In this document: piece by piece, positions 29,282 through 38,627 of the stretch | How the letters are laid out: every line of letters begins with the position of its first letter | How positions within the stretch are numbered: position 1 is the stretch's first letter | Origin: Peribacillus simplex | GTDB taxonomy: Bacteria > Bacillota > Bacilli > Bacillales > DSM-1321 | DNA: 64,000 bases | NCBI RefSeq assembly: GCF_001542915.1 | Contig: NZ_LNNH01000010.1 | Coordinates: 181,039-245,038, forward strand | Direction: 5' to 3' | Program-made: the position numbers and the translations under genes | The notes under the pieces: model-generated | The model's input: only the letters and a program-made list of their open reading frames with translations | The model's database searches: none | Told to the model about the DNA's origin: nothing

Positions 29282-30154
29282 TCATTTTTCATTAGCTGGT
29301 TTTGTCCAGGAATCTTGGTAATTCAATAATTCATCGACCGTCACATATGCCGGAATCGAGCTTCCTTTATACGTTTTTTTAATGAACGCTTCCACTTCTT
29401 TCGACTGATAAAGATCGACTAATTTTTGCAGTTCAGGACGATCGGCGTCTCCCTTTTTGACGGCAATGATATTGATATACGGTTTGGCCGTTTTACTTTC
29501 ATGGAATAATGAATCTTTTAAGTTAAGTCCAGCTTCCACGGCAAAGTTACTATTGATGGTGGAAGCATCGGCATCATCCAGCAGACGTGGCGTACTTCCG
29601 GCAGCAACAGGCTTGATTTTCAAGTTTTTCGGATTATCCTTGATGATATTCGCTGATCCCGACCCATTGAATTCATCCTTCAATGTAATCAAGCCCGCTT
29701 CCTGTAAAAGGAGTAAGCCGCGGCCCCAATTCGTCGCTTCATTCGGAACGGCAATAGTCGCACCATCTGGAATATCTTTTATACTTTTATGTTTTTTCGA
29801 ATAAAGGCCCATTGGCGCAATGACGGTAGACCCGATGGCCTCCAATTTCAAATTTTGATCTTGAATGAATTCATCGAAATAGGCGACCGTTTGGAATGAA
29901 TTCGCATCGATTTCGCCCTCGCTCAAGGCAAGGTTTGGTTGGATATAATCATTAAACGTGACCAGCTCGATATTCAGGTTCTTCTTTTTGGCTAATTCGA
30001 CAATGTACTCCCACGTTCTCGTATCCCCGCTGTTGACTCCGACTTTCACGGTTTTCACATCATCTGAACTGCCTGATGCCCCCTTCTCGTTTCCGCATGC
30101 TGCCGTCACGAGCGCAAATGCCAATACCATGATCGTTACTAAAATTTTCTTCAT
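29282..30154 (-). CDS. metQ: methionine ABC transporter binding lipoprotein
   Basis: Membrane-anchored binding protein (290 residues, NlpA/MetQ family) for methionine. It has a signal peptide with lipobox VTAAC (C20). Family segments: KVGVNSGDTRTWEYIVELAKKKNLNIELVTFNDYIQPNLAL, GEIDANSFQTVAYFDEF, VPNEATNWGRGLLLLQEAGLI and NPKNLKIKPV. The start is supported by TAGGAGGTAGAGAC. Third gene of metNIQ, 21 bases after metI. Confidence 0.92.
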   Translation of the reverse strand: MKKILVTIMVLAFALVTAACGNEKGASGSSDDVKTVKVGVNSGDTRTWEYIVELAKKKNLNIELVTFNDYIQPNLALSEGEIDANSFQTVAYFDEFIQDQNLKLEAIGSTVIAPMGLYSKKHKSIKDIPDGATIAVPNEATNWGRGLLLLQEAGLITLKDEFNGSGSANIIKDNPKNLKIKPVAAGSTPRLLDDADASTINSNFAVEAGLNLKDSLFHESKTAKPYINIIAVKKGDADRPELQKLVDLYQSKEVEAFIKKTYKGSSIPAYVTVDELLNYQDSWTKPANEK

Positions 30155-30175
30155 GTCTCCTACCTCCTGATATAT

Positions 30176-30847
30176 TTATCTTCTTCTGATTTTTCTGGAA
30201 ACGAAGTTCCCGGTGGATTGCAGTAATTGAACGATGATCACGAGCACTGCTACCGTGACGACCATCGTCATCGTATCGAATCTTTGATAACCGTAAGCCA
30301 AAGCTAGATCTCCGACCCCGCCAGCACCAACGGCCCCTGCCATCGCAGTAGCTCCGACAAGCCCGATTGTCGCTGTTGTGAAGGTTAGGATCAGCGAACT
30401 AAGTCCCTCAGGAATCAAAAAGCGATGGATGATCTGCCATGTTGTTGCCCCCATTGCCTGGGCTGCCTCGATGATTCCTTTGTCCACCTCCAACAGGGAG
30501 TTCTCGACGAGCCGGGCAATATAAGGAGCGGCGTAAAAAACAAGCGGAACAATCGCTGCATTCGAACCGATTCCAGTGCCTACAATCCATCTAGTAAAAG
30601 GAATGATTGCGACAAGTAAGATGATGAAAGGAACCGATCGCACAATATTTATGATTGGGTTCAATACATTAAAGATCCATTTATTATCCATGATGTGACC
30701 CTTCCTTGTTATGACGAGCAAGACGCCAAGCGGAAGCCCGATCAGCCCGGAAAAAATCAACGAGAGGGCTACCATATAAAGAGTGTCGCCGAAAGCGGTC
30801 GACAGCTGCTCTGCCGTTATTTCCATTCCCCAAAGTGTATTACCCAT
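30176..30847 (-). CDS. metI: methionine ABC transporter permease
   Basis: A 223-residue inner-membrane permease with five hydrophobic segments and the EAA-type loop (VDKGIIEAAQAMGATTWQIIHRFLIPEG) that docks on the ATPase. The glycine-rich GLVGATAMAGAVGAGGVGDLALAYGYQRF is characteristic of MetI. It overlaps the metN stop by 8 bases. Confidence 0.92.
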   Translation of the reverse strand: MGNTLWGMEITAEQLSTAFGDTLYMVALSLIFSGLIGLPLGVLLVITRKGHIMDNKWIFNVLNPIINIVRSVPFIILLVAIIPFTRWIVGTGIGSNAAIVPLVFYAAPYIARLVENSLLEVDKGIIEAAQAMGATTWQIIHRFLIPEGLSSLILTFTTATIGLVGATAMAGAVGAGGVGDLALAYGYQRFDTMTMVVTVAVLVIIVQLLQSTGNFVSRKIRRR

Positions 30848-31862
30848 TTACCTGCACCTCCTGGACGAGAATCCCCTCATCTTTAATATATTGATAAGCC
30901 TTGGCTACCTCTTGCTTGTCACCCGTCACTTCGATGATCAAATTCCCAAACGGCGTTTCTTGAATTTCAGAAATATTGGCTGATAAAACACTTAAGTGAA
31001 CATCATATTTCTTTGAGATCGTAGAAAGCAGCGGGGTGCCGGAAGTAGTCCCAATAAAATTAATTTTCCAAATAATCGGAATGTGCGTCCCTATCCTTTT
31101 TAGGAAACTTTGCGGAATCTCATCATGGATCACCGTTCTCACGAAGTTTTTGGCGATAGCCGTTTTGGGCTTGGCAAACACCTCGAACACGGAGCCTTGT
31201 TCAACCACGAAGCCGCCCTCCATCACTGCCACCTTATTGCAAATTTCCCTGATCACGGACATTTCATGGGTGATGAGCAGAATGGTGATATTGTATTCTT
31301 TATTGATTTTCTTCAAGAGCTGCAGCACGGCACTCGTTGTTTGCGGATCCAATGCGGATGTCGCTTCATCACATAAAAGGATCGATGGGTTGGTGGCCAA
31401 TGCCCGTGCAATCCCAATCCGCTGCTTTTGACCGCCGGATAATTGTTCCGGATAGCTCTTTGCTTTACTCGATAAGCCGACGAACTCAAGCAGCTCGCTT
31501 ACCCGCTCTTTGATCTCTTTACTTGGCGTGCCCGATAAAACCAGCGGCACAGCAATATTATCAAAAACGGTCTTCGAGTTTAGTAAGTTGAAATGCTGAA
31601 AGATCATCCCGATTTTCTTCTTTTCTGCCCGTAATTCCTTCGGGCTCAATGAAGTGAGCTCCTTCCCGCCGACGACTACCCTACCTTCTGAAGGATGTTC
31701 CAGCAGGTTGACTAGCCTGATCAACGTACTTTTCCCGGCCCCGCTATAACCGACTACACCGAATATATCCCCCTTCTCGACGGTCAAATCGATGCCTTTC
31801 AATGCTTCGACGGTCTGCTTCTTCGTTTCGTAAACCTTTTTAACATGTTGAAACTCAATCAT
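30840..31862 (-). CDS. metN: methionine ABC transporter ATPase
   Basis: A 340-residue ATPase: Walker A GYSGAGKST, signature LSGGQKQRIGIARAL, Walker B ILLCDEATSALDP and switch histidine in LLITHEM. The C-terminal NIL domain (about 265-340) binds methionine and inhibits transport in homologues. The start is supported by GGGGGGAGACAGG. First gene of the operon, under a SAM riboswitch. Confidence 0.93.
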   Translation of the reverse strand: MIEFQHVKKVYETKKQTVEALKGIDLTVEKGDIFGVVGYSGAGKSTLIRLVNLLEHPSEGRVVVGGKELTSLSPKELRAEKKKIGMIFQHFNLLNSKTVFDNIAVPLVLSGTPSKEIKERVSELLEFVGLSSKAKSYPEQLSGGQKQRIGIARALATNPSILLCDEATSALDPQTTSAVLQLLKKINKEYNITILLITHEMSVIREICNKVAVMEGGFVVEQGSVFEVFAKPKTAIAKNFVRTVIHDEIPQSFLKRIGTHIPIIWKINFIGTTSGTPLLSTISKKYDVHLSVLSANISEIQETPFGNLIIEVTGDKQEVAKAYQYIKDEGILVQEVQVNG

Positions 31863-31928
31863 CCTGTCTCCCCCCAGTTGTTCGTTTTTTCGATTTCATT
31901 ATCAGAGAAGAGCTTTGCATGAATAAAC

Positions 31929-31994
31929 AAAAGAGGCCTCCTCCGTCATCAGACAGAAGAGGCCTCTTTTAGAAATAAAAAAGAGTAAACTCTT
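31929..31994 (-). terminator. riboswitch expression platform: two terminators
   Basis: AAGAGT/ACTCTT hairpin followed by T6 (31977-31994), then a perfect 12-bp stem GAGGCCTCTTTT (31929-31940 with 31959-31970). The second is the stronger candidate for the SAM-induced terminator. Confidence 0.75.
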
Positions 31995-32021
31995 AATTTA
32001 ATTATCTAAGAAAAGCTCCTT

Positions 32022-32129
32022 CTTATCTTTCAAACTTTCGTCCGTTGGAATTAGCACAGTATTTTTACAAAAGTAAAAACCCGCTGCCGAGGTATCATAG
32101 GGCCAAGTCCCTCCACATCTCTTGATAAG
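32022..32129 (-). promoter_or_regulatory. SAM-I (S-box) riboswitch
   Basis: The minus strand carries the S-box core: CTTATCAAGAG at the 5' end, GTGGAGGGACTTGGCCC, TATGATACCTCGGCAGC, GTGCTAATTCC and the closing GATAAG that completes P1. Bound S-adenosylmethionine should favour the downstream terminators and shut off metNIQ. Confidence 0.95.
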
Positions 32130-32261
32130 AAATAACGTTATATTTAATTATGTCCTTCACTATATCTTCAAATCCCGCTAAAGTCAACCACCATTTTCAT
32201 CATTCGAAAAATTTTGACAGGATAGTTTATTTATTATTTTTTATTATATCAATATAATTTA

Positions 32262-32735
32262 TTATAAAGATTTCCTCATTCTCCATACAAGATATTTTTC
32301 GTTTTCTTCCCTTAGCTTCACCATTCCTGACTTCGTATAGAACCGAACCGCGCGTTGATTATCCGGAGACACCCTTAACTGATATTCGGATACCCCGAAC
32401 TTCCTGAAAAAGGTTTCTGCATAGCCGACCAATTCCTTGCCAAGCCCCTTACTCCGGTATTCGGGAATAAGATAAAACAGATTCACATAGCCAATTTCAG
32501 TACCTTCATATTCCCGAATTTGAAGCTCCATCTGTCCGATCGGCTCCTGATCCCGTTCAATGATCACCTGCCCATCCGGAAATTGGCGCACCCTTTCTTT
32601 AATTCTATTCAAATACGATCGCTCATCTCCAAAACCCTCTTCAGACCCAAAACTCACAACATACGAATCCTTCCTGAATGCAACGATTGTTTCCTTATCT
32701 TTATCGATATCTATGGTTCTAAATATCAACTTCAT
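32262..32735 (-). CDS. GNAT-family N-acetyltransferase
   Basis: A 157-residue acetyl-CoA-dependent transferase: the acetyl-CoA loop is in LIPEYRSKGLGKELV (RxxGxG) and the closing motif is LRVSPDNQRAVRFYTKSGM. Substrate unknown. ATG 32735 has only a modest site (GAAAGAGAGTG). It lies 130 bases from the S-box on the same strand but outside its control. Confidence 0.82.
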   Translation of the reverse strand: MKLIFRTIDIDKDKETIVAFRKDSYVVSFGSEEGFGDERSYLNRIKERVRQFPDGQVIIERDQEPIGQMELQIREYEGTEIGYVNLFYLIPEYRSKGLGKELVGYAETFFRKFGVSEYQLRVSPDNQRAVRFYTKSGMVKLREENEKYLVWRMRKSL

Positions 32736-33017
32736 CACTCTCTTTCGTTTTGTTGGGATAATAATGACAGGTACTTGCACTCTTTATTGTTAAATAAGAG
32801 GACACTTTTCTCCAACTGCTGCAAATCTTCTCTAAAAGAATAAGCTTCTTTTTTCATTCCCTTCAACACTTTACATATACATGAAGCATGCTGTAAAATC
32901 ATGTATACTATACATTAACAAAATATTCCATAATAAAGTGAATTAAATTGTCGATGCTAGCAAAGATTGTTTAACCCGTTCATCGTTTAACATTAGCTGG
33001 CTACTATTGCGGTCAAT

Positions 33018-33140
33018 CGAATATTTCGTCCCAAACCCCATTTAATTCGTCCCACATTCGAATTTACAGACCAAACCCCCGTTTTTTCCGGCCTACATAC
33101 GAATATTTCGTCCTACACCTCGATTAATTCGGCCGATCCG
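33018..33140. repeat. three 41-base tandem repeats
   Basis: Three consecutive units of exactly 41 bases, each beginning CGAATWTWNC and holding the CGTCC/CGGCC pieces. Each unit looks like a doubled 20-21-base half. No frame or RNA family fits. Lies in a 460-base gap. Confidence 0.7.
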
Positions 33141-33161
33141 CCTTTGCATCATTCCATCCAT

Positions 33162-33197
33162 AAAAAAAAGAAGCTGCAAGTCGCAGCTTCTTTTTTT
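33162..33197 (-). terminator. terminator of the mtaD-like gene
   Basis: Perfect stem AAAAAAAGAAGCTGC with its complement (33163-33177 with 33183-33197), overlapping the stop codon. Confidence 0.9.
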
Positions 33198-34506
33198 ATC
33201 GTGAAAGGGTTCCTTGCAGGCGATTGGCTTCGGCAATGACTTTTTCTTCGTCGATGGTGAGGGAGACGCGGTCTTTGACGACCATTTTGCCATCGATGTA
33301 TACATCGCATACGTCGTTTCCGCGTGCGGCATAGAGCAAGTGTGAGTAAGCTTCGCTTAGCGGCTGCAGATGTTCTTTGTCGTGAGGGTAAATCGTGATG
33401 AAGTCCGCTTTTTTACCTGCTTCGAGTGATCCGGTGTGACTCATGCCGATTGCTTCGGCGCCCATTCTGGTGGCCATGGCCAGTGCGGTTTGAGCTGGGA
33501 ATTTAGTGGCGTCCTTGTAGATGCCTTTTTGCAGCAAGGCTGCCGTCCTCATTTCCTCGAACATATCGAAGTTGTTATTGGAAGCTACGCCATCTGTTGC
33601 CACGCCCACTTTAATGCCTGCATCCAAGAGGCTGACAACATCGGCAATCCCCGATCCGAGCTTTAGGTTACTGATTGGATTGTGGGCAACACGGACGTCA
33701 TGCTGTTTTAATATCGACCGTTCTTCATCATTGAGAACGACACCATGGGCCATCACGGTCGGCTGGTCGAACAGTCCTAGACGGCGAAGGTGTTCGACAG
33801 GACGGGATCCGTACCGCTTTTCGATGTCGAGGATTTCAAAGTCCGTTTCCGATACGTGAATGTGCACCATCAAGTCATTTTCCTTAGCGATCCGGGCACT
33901 CTCGGAAATGGCTTCAGGTGTACAGGCATACGGGCTATGCGGTGCGACCATGGTGGTCAGGCGGCCATCGGCAAAATTCTTATACGCTTTCGAGAACTGT
34001 TCAGCCCCGGTGAGGTTCGCTTTTTGGTCTTCTTCGGTACCCAAGCTGAAAATCGTGTAGGAGAAGGCTCCGCGCATGCCTGTTTCGCTTATCGTTTCCA
34101 TGACAGCCCCTGCATCTATTCCATTTGGATTGAACATATCCGAAAAGGTCGTCGTGCCCGATTTCATCATTTCCAAGATGCCAAGCTGTGTGCTTACTGA
34201 GGCAATTTCGGTTGTGAACTGGGCCTCGATCGGCCAGATTTTCGTTTCAAGCCATGGCTTGAGCAGCATATCATCCCCGATTCCGCGCAATAGCGTCATC
34301 ACGATATGTGAATGGGCATTTACAAGACCTGGCATCACCCATTTCCCGCCAAGGTCGATCACTTGATCTGCATCCTTCAATTGCTCGTTTGAATGCGGAC
34401 CGATAGAGGAGATGGTTTGATCCTGCACAACCATCATGCCATTTTCAAAGATTTGATTTTCCTTATCCATGGTAAAAAAAGTAGCATTCATATATATCGT
34501 TTTCAT
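33196..34506 (-). CDS. mtaD: MtaD-like amidohydrolase (MTA/SAH deaminase family)
   Basis: A 436-residue zinc-dependent deaminase of the ATZ/TRZ family, commonly annotated as 5-methylthioadenosine/S-adenosylhomocysteine deaminase. Metal ligands are the HxH in PGLVNAHSHIVM, a histidine in MVHIHVSE, another in VMAHGVVL and the aspartate in VATDGVASNNN. ATG 34506 follows TTTGGAGGAGATACGA; a longer frame to 34557 is less likely. Monocistronic. The location near the methionine genes agrees with sulfur-nucleoside salvage, but guanine or other substrates are possible. Confidence 0.85.
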   Translation of the reverse strand: MKTIYMNATFFTMDKENQIFENGMMVVQDQTISSIGPHSNEQLKDADQVIDLGGKWVMPGLVNAHSHIVMTLLRGIGDDMLLKPWLETKIWPIEAQFTTEIASVSTQLGILEMMKSGTTTFSDMFNPNGIDAGAVMETISETGMRGAFSYTIFSLGTEEDQKANLTGAEQFSKAYKNFADGRLTTMVAPHSPYACTPEAISESARIAKENDLMVHIHVSETDFEILDIEKRYGSRPVEHLRRLGLFDQPTVMAHGVVLNDEERSILKQHDVRVAHNPISNLKLGSGIADVVSLLDAGIKVGVATDGVASNNNFDMFEEMRTAALLQKGIYKDATKFPAQTALAMATRMGAEAIGMSHTGSLEAGKKADFITIYPHDKEHLQPLSEAYSHLLYAARGNDVCDVYIDGKMVVKDRVSLTIDEEKVIAEANRLQGTLSR

Positions 34507-34643
34507 TCGTATCTCCTCCAAAGTCGTATCATTGCTCAACATGTGTCTATTCCGCATTCTACCCTAGCCTCTTACCGGTATTCAAGTAATTCCATATTAT
34601 CAGGGGCGATTACCTTTTACCTTAGGAAGCTAATTCCATTTAA

Positions 34644-35633
34644 TCAGCTGCTTAAAAACACCTTTCCTCTATTGCTGGAGGAAGTTTCGGCGACAGTAAT
34701 GGCTTCCTGCACATCCCGAAGGTCATAGTGGGAATGAGGCAGCATGAGTTTCAAGCTATGATCGGCAATGAAGCCGAGCAAGCGGTCAAACGTTTCGTGC
34801 CAGGTTTGAACGGACGCCCGCTGGTTCCAATGCCTTAGGTGAAACATCTGAACATGAACTTTTGTCGCTTTAGAAATTTTCGCCCAATTGACGGATTGAC
34901 CTGATAGAAGACCGATCGTCAGCAGAATGCCCGTAGGCTGAACACAAAAAGCCAGCTCAGAGCCAGCATTGCCGCCCACAGAATCGATGGCCGCATTCGC
35001 TCCTCGCCCACTCGTCCATTCCATCACGGCATCGGTCAATGCTGTCCTGGACGTGTCGATTACAAGATCGGCACCGAGTTTGAGCAGTTCAGCGGTGTAG
35101 GTATCGTTTCTCGTTACGGCAATCAGCTTGAAGCCAAGGATCTTCGATAGCTGGGTGAAGATACGGCCAATCGCAGATCCGCAGGCATTCACGACCAATA
35201 CATCATCCGGCTTCAGCGCCAACGATTCTGTGCAAATCAACCAGGCCGTCAACGGATTGATATATAATTGTGCCGCAACATGATCCTCGATCGAATCGGG
35301 AATGACGATGGCAAGTTCGGCAGAGGTTCTTACATATTCCTGCCACGTTCCTTCGCCGCGCAAAGGCAAAACACGTTTGCCAATGAGGTCTTTCGAACCA
35401 AAAGGACCCACCTCTTCCACAATGCCGACGCCTTCGTAACCTGGGATCGCTGGCAAGGGAATTCGATGGGAATAGGCGCCTCTGATGGGCAGCAGGTCAG
35501 ACGGGTTAATCGGACGGGTGGTCATCCGAACGAGGACTTCCCCACTTAAAGGTTTTTGTATAGATGTATGTTCCACTTTTATCACGTTTTGCGGATTCCC
35601 GAACTCATAGAATTTTGCGCATCTGGCTTCCAA
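34644..35633 (-). CDS. MDR-family zinc-type dehydrogenase/quinone reductase
   Basis: A 329-residue medium-chain reductase. The N-terminal GroES-like domain (PINPSDLLPIRGAYSHRIPLPAIPGYEGVGIVEEVG) is followed by a Rossmann domain with VNACGSAIGRIFTQL. The structural zinc cysteines are absent and the pattern resembles enoyl-thioester or quinone reductases, so NADPH-dependent reduction is more likely than alcohol oxidation. The start is TTG 35633, with AAGGAG about 10 bases upstream. Substrate unknown. Confidence 0.78.
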   Translation of the reverse strand: MEARCAKFYEFGNPQNVIKVEHTSIQKPLSGEVLVRMTTRPINPSDLLPIRGAYSHRIPLPAIPGYEGVGIVEEVGPFGSKDLIGKRVLPLRGEGTWQEYVRTSAELAIVIPDSIEDHVAAQLYINPLTAWLICTESLALKPDDVLVVNACGSAIGRIFTQLSKILGFKLIAVTRNDTYTAELLKLGADLVIDTSRTALTDAVMEWTSGRGANAAIDSVGGNAGSELAFCVQPTGILLTIGLLSGQSVNWAKISKATKVHVQMFHLRHWNQRASVQTWHETFDRLLGFIADHSLKLMLPHSHYDLRDVQEAITVAETSSSNRGKVFLSS

Positions 35634-35681
35634 TATCGTAAGTCTCCTTCACTATCAAGTTCCATCTATTTTATCATGATG

Positions 35682-35714
35682 AAAAAAGATCAGGGAGATG
35701 GATATCCCCCTGAT
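35682..35714 (-). terminator. terminator of the iron-citrate operon
   Basis: ATCAGGGGG/CTCCCTGAT stem followed by T6 on the minus strand, 14 bases after the ATPase stop. Confidence 0.8.
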
Positions 35715-35727
35715 TGTGCAACACGTT

Positions 35728-36519
35728 TTATAGATTTTGTGATAAACCAATTGGAATGCATAATGGTGTTTGATCTACAGGATTTTCGATAATACAGCAT
35801 TCCAGTCTAAAGACGTCCTTGATCATTTCTTTCGTAAACACCGTTCCAGGCGGTCCCTCTTTATAGATTTTCCCCTTCACGATGCTAATCAGATGATCGG
35901 CATATTGTGCTGCTTGATTTAAATCGTGCAACACCATGACAATCGTACGTCCATAGGTTTGGTTTAGATCGCGCAGTAATTCCAATACTTCGATTTGGTG
36001 TGCTAGATCGAGATACGTTGTCGGCTCATCCAATAGTAAAAGATCCGTTTCTTGTACCAAGGCCATTGAAATCCACGCTCTTTGCCTTTGCCCTCCAGAC
36101 AAGGCATCCAAAGTCCGATCAGCGAATTCCGTCATTTTAGTGGCGGATAACGCCCGGTCCACAATGGCCTCATCCTCCAGGGTCTTCCTGGAAAATAACC
36201 CCTTATGAGGATGCCTGCCATAATGGCACAGTTCCTTAACGGTTATATCCTCAGGAGCCTCGGGAGCTTGAGGCAGAATGGCCAATTTCCTTGCCACTTC
36301 CTTGGAGGATTGAAGGGCGATCGCTTTTCCATCTAAATAGATCGTCCCTTCCTGAGGCATCAATAATCGAGCAAGGGACCGCAGGATGGTGGACTTGCCG
36401 CATCCATTGGATCCAATGATTATGCTTATTTTACCTTCCGGGATGTCTAAATCGATATCCTCAATGATTCGATTCGTTCCATAAGAGAGAGAAAGATGCT
36501 CTGCTGATAATGTTGTCAT
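35728..36519 (-). CDS. iron-siderophore/citrate ABC transporter ATPase
   Basis: A 263-residue FecE-type ATPase: Walker [11 protein letters not shown]-loop LPQAPE, signature [15 protein letters not shown]-like ([15 protein letters not shown]), Walker [14 protein letters not shown], switch LHDLNQA. It powers import through the two FecCD permeases encoded just upstream (20-base gap). Last gene of a four-gene Fur-type operon. Confidence 0.9.
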   Translation of the reverse strand: MTTLSAEHLSLSYGTNRIIEDIDLDIPEGKISIIIGSNGCGKSTILRSLARLLMPQEGTIYLDGKAIALQSSKEVARKLAILPQAPEAPEDITVKELCHYGRHPHKGLFSRKTLEDEAIVDRALSATKMTEFADRTLDALSGGQRQRAWISMALVQETDLLLLDEPTTYLDLAHQIEVLELLRDLNQTYGRTIVMVLHDLNQAAQYADHLISIVKGKIYKEGPPGTVFTKEMIKDVFRLECCIIENPVDQTPLCIPIGLSQNL

Positions 36520-36539
36520 AACCGCCAGCCTTCCTTATG

Positions 36540-37541
36540 TTATTTTCGTTCACGACGTAATAAATATAAAAAATACGGCACGCCAATCACCGCTGTGATA
36601 ATTCCGGCGGGTATTTCTACTGGCGGGAATAATCCCCTCCCTAGGCTATCGGCGACGAGCAGAAAGATTGAACCAAAGAGAGCTGATGCAGGAAGCAATA
36701 CCTTGAATTTTGATCCTACTAGTTTTCGGGCAATATGGGGGGCAATCAAACCAATGAACCCGATGGAACCAACTGCAGCTACACATACTCCAATTAAAAT
36801 GACCGAAACACTAAGCAATATATAGCGCAGGGATTTTGATCTTTCACCGAGACCTGTAGCTATATCGTCGCCAAGACTCAGCACATCCATTTTAGAAGTT
36901 AAGGCAATCAATACCGGGACAAGAATAAGGCATGGCAGCAATATGAAGACTTGATCCCATCCTCTTCCCCATAAACTGCCCGTCAACCACAGCAGTGTCG
37001 TATTGACATCATCCGGGAATTTGACCATGAAATACTCTATGCCCGCTTGACAAATGGCCCCTAAAGCAATTCCCACCAGAGCGATCGTATTCGGTTGAGC
37101 TCCTTTTTTATAAACGAATGTCATCAAAATGGCCGCCATGATCGCCGCTCCTATGAAAGCCGAAAGAGGCAGGATGATGAGGGGTGATTGCGGAAATAAA
37201 ACGATTACGATAACAGCCGCCAATCCGGCCCCTTTCGTTACCCCGATCACATCGGGAGAAGCCAATGGATTCCGCAGGACTCCCTGCAAGATGGCTCCAG
37301 CCGTTGCCAATCCGGCTCCCACTATCACAGCAATTAAAATGCGCGGTATACGATAGTTGTGCAGAATGAATGCCTGGCTTTGCATCCCTTCTCCAAGCAA
37401 GTGTTGGATGATATCTAAAGGTGATATATATATGGCCCCTAACCCCAGGCTCACCATCGATAGGACCAACGTAATCATGGTCAGCATCAGGAGAATGGAA
37501 TTTGGGCGCAACCTTGATTTCACTTTCCGTTTTGGTTTCAT
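36540..37541 (-). CDS. FecCD-family iron ABC permease
   Basis: A 333-residue membrane permease with about ten hydrophobic segments. Family marks: RIPRILIAVIVGAGLATAGAILQGVLRNPLASPDVIGVTKGAG and GLIAPHIARKLVG. Its ATG overlaps the TGA of the preceding permease by four bases (ATGA), so the two are translationally coupled and probably form a heterodimer. Confidence 0.9.
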   Translation of the reverse strand: MKPKRKVKSRLRPNSILLMLTMITLVLSMVSLGLGAIYISPLDIIQHLLGEGMQSQAFILHNYRIPRILIAVIVGAGLATAGAILQGVLRNPLASPDVIGVTKGAGLAAVIVIVLFPQSPLIILPLSAFIGAAIMAAILMTFVYKKGAQPNTIALVGIALGAICQAGIEYFMVKFPDDVNTTLLWLTGSLWGRGWDQVFILLPCLILVPVLIALTSKMDVLSLGDDIATGLGERSKSLRYILLSVSVILIGVCVAAVGSIGFIGLIAPHIARKLVGSKFKVLLPASALFGSIFLLVADSLGRGLFPPVEIPAGIITAVIGVPYFLYLLRRERK

Positions 37542-38542
37542 TGCTTAATATTCCTCCCTCTTCTCGCTAAATAAAGGAAGAACGGCGCACCGATGATGGC
37601 TGTTACGATGCCTACCGGCGACTCGAACGGATAGGCGATAAAACGGGCAAGAACATCTGCATATACTAACAATACAGCGCCGAATAAGGCCGAAAAGGGA
37701 ATGATTCTTCGATAATCCCCACCCACCAGCTTTCTGGCGATATGAGGAACGATCAGTCCAACGAAGCCGACTGGACCTGCGACGGCCACCGAAGAACCGG
37801 CCAAAATGATCACCAAGATTCCTGCTAGAATCCGGATTCGTTGAACCTTCTGACCAAGTCCTTGGGCCATATTTTCTCCTAAGACAAGGATGGAAACCGA
37901 TCGGGAGAACACGGCAGCAATCAATAACCCAGAAAGGGACCAAGGGAGAATCAAATTGACATGCGTCCATGTTTTTCCATTGATCGATCCCACTAGCCAA
38001 TAGAGCACGTCTTTCGCTTGCTCATTAAAGATGATCATTCCTTGCGTTAAAGAAGATAAAAAAAAGTGAACAGCCATCCCGGCCAATGCCAGTTTTACTT
38101 GTGTCATTCCCCCTCCCGAAGCAAAAGAATAGACCAACAGCCCCGCCACTGCTGACCCAGCAAATGCAAGACAAACAAGAGAGACGGAAGAGAGCGTAGG
38201 AAAGAAGACAAAGGCGGACACAATAAAAAATGAGGCTCCGGCATTCACCCCAAAAACTTGCGGCGAGGCTAGTGAATTCCGGGTGATAGCCTGCATGAGG
38301 GCACCCGCAACCGCTAAATTTGCACCGACTAAGGCGCCGACCAAGGCGCGGGGCAAGCGAATGGTCCTGATGATCGTTTGTTCCTTGGACGAATCCATCG
38401 CAAAAAAGGATTTCATCACCATTGATACATCTATATCGGCTGCACCCACCGTAATGCTGGACAAGACTCCTAACATTAACAAAACCACTCCAGTTACAGC
38501 TGTACCGTATACTTTCATTTTATTTTTACCTAAAATTTCCAT
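37538..38542 (-). CDS. FecCD-family iron ABC permease
   Basis: A 334-residue partner permease with the same landmarks (RLPRALVGALVGANLAVAGALMQAITRNSLASPQVFGVNAGASF; GLIVPHIARKLVGGDYRR). The ATG at 38542 has no strong ribosome site; an ATG eight codons later is the alternative. It lies 85 bases after the binding-protein gene. Confidence 0.88.
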   Translation of the reverse strand: MEILGKNKMKVYGTAVTGVVLLMLGVLSSITVGAADIDVSMVMKSFFAMDSSKEQTIIRTIRLPRALVGALVGANLAVAGALMQAITRNSLASPQVFGVNAGASFFIVSAFVFFPTLSSVSLVCLAFAGSAVAGLLVYSFASGGGMTQVKLALAGMAVHFFLSSLTQGMIIFNEQAKDVLYWLVGSINGKTWTHVNLILPWSLSGLLIAAVFSRSVSILVLGENMAQGLGQKVQRIRILAGILVIILAGSSVAVAGPVGFVGLIVPHIARKLVGGDYRRIIPFSALFGAVLLVYADVLARFIAYPFESPVGIVTAIIGAPFFLYLARRGRNIKQ

Positions 38543-38627
38543 TTACAACACAACACACTTCCTAACAAAATTTAAAACGACTGGAAAGAGAAGTAAGAAT
38601 CAGTTCTCTTACTCCTCTTTTATTCCT

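Noticed and set aside
33018-33140. CRISPR array at the 41-base repeats
   Set aside because: The whole 41-base unit repeats; there are no variable spacers.
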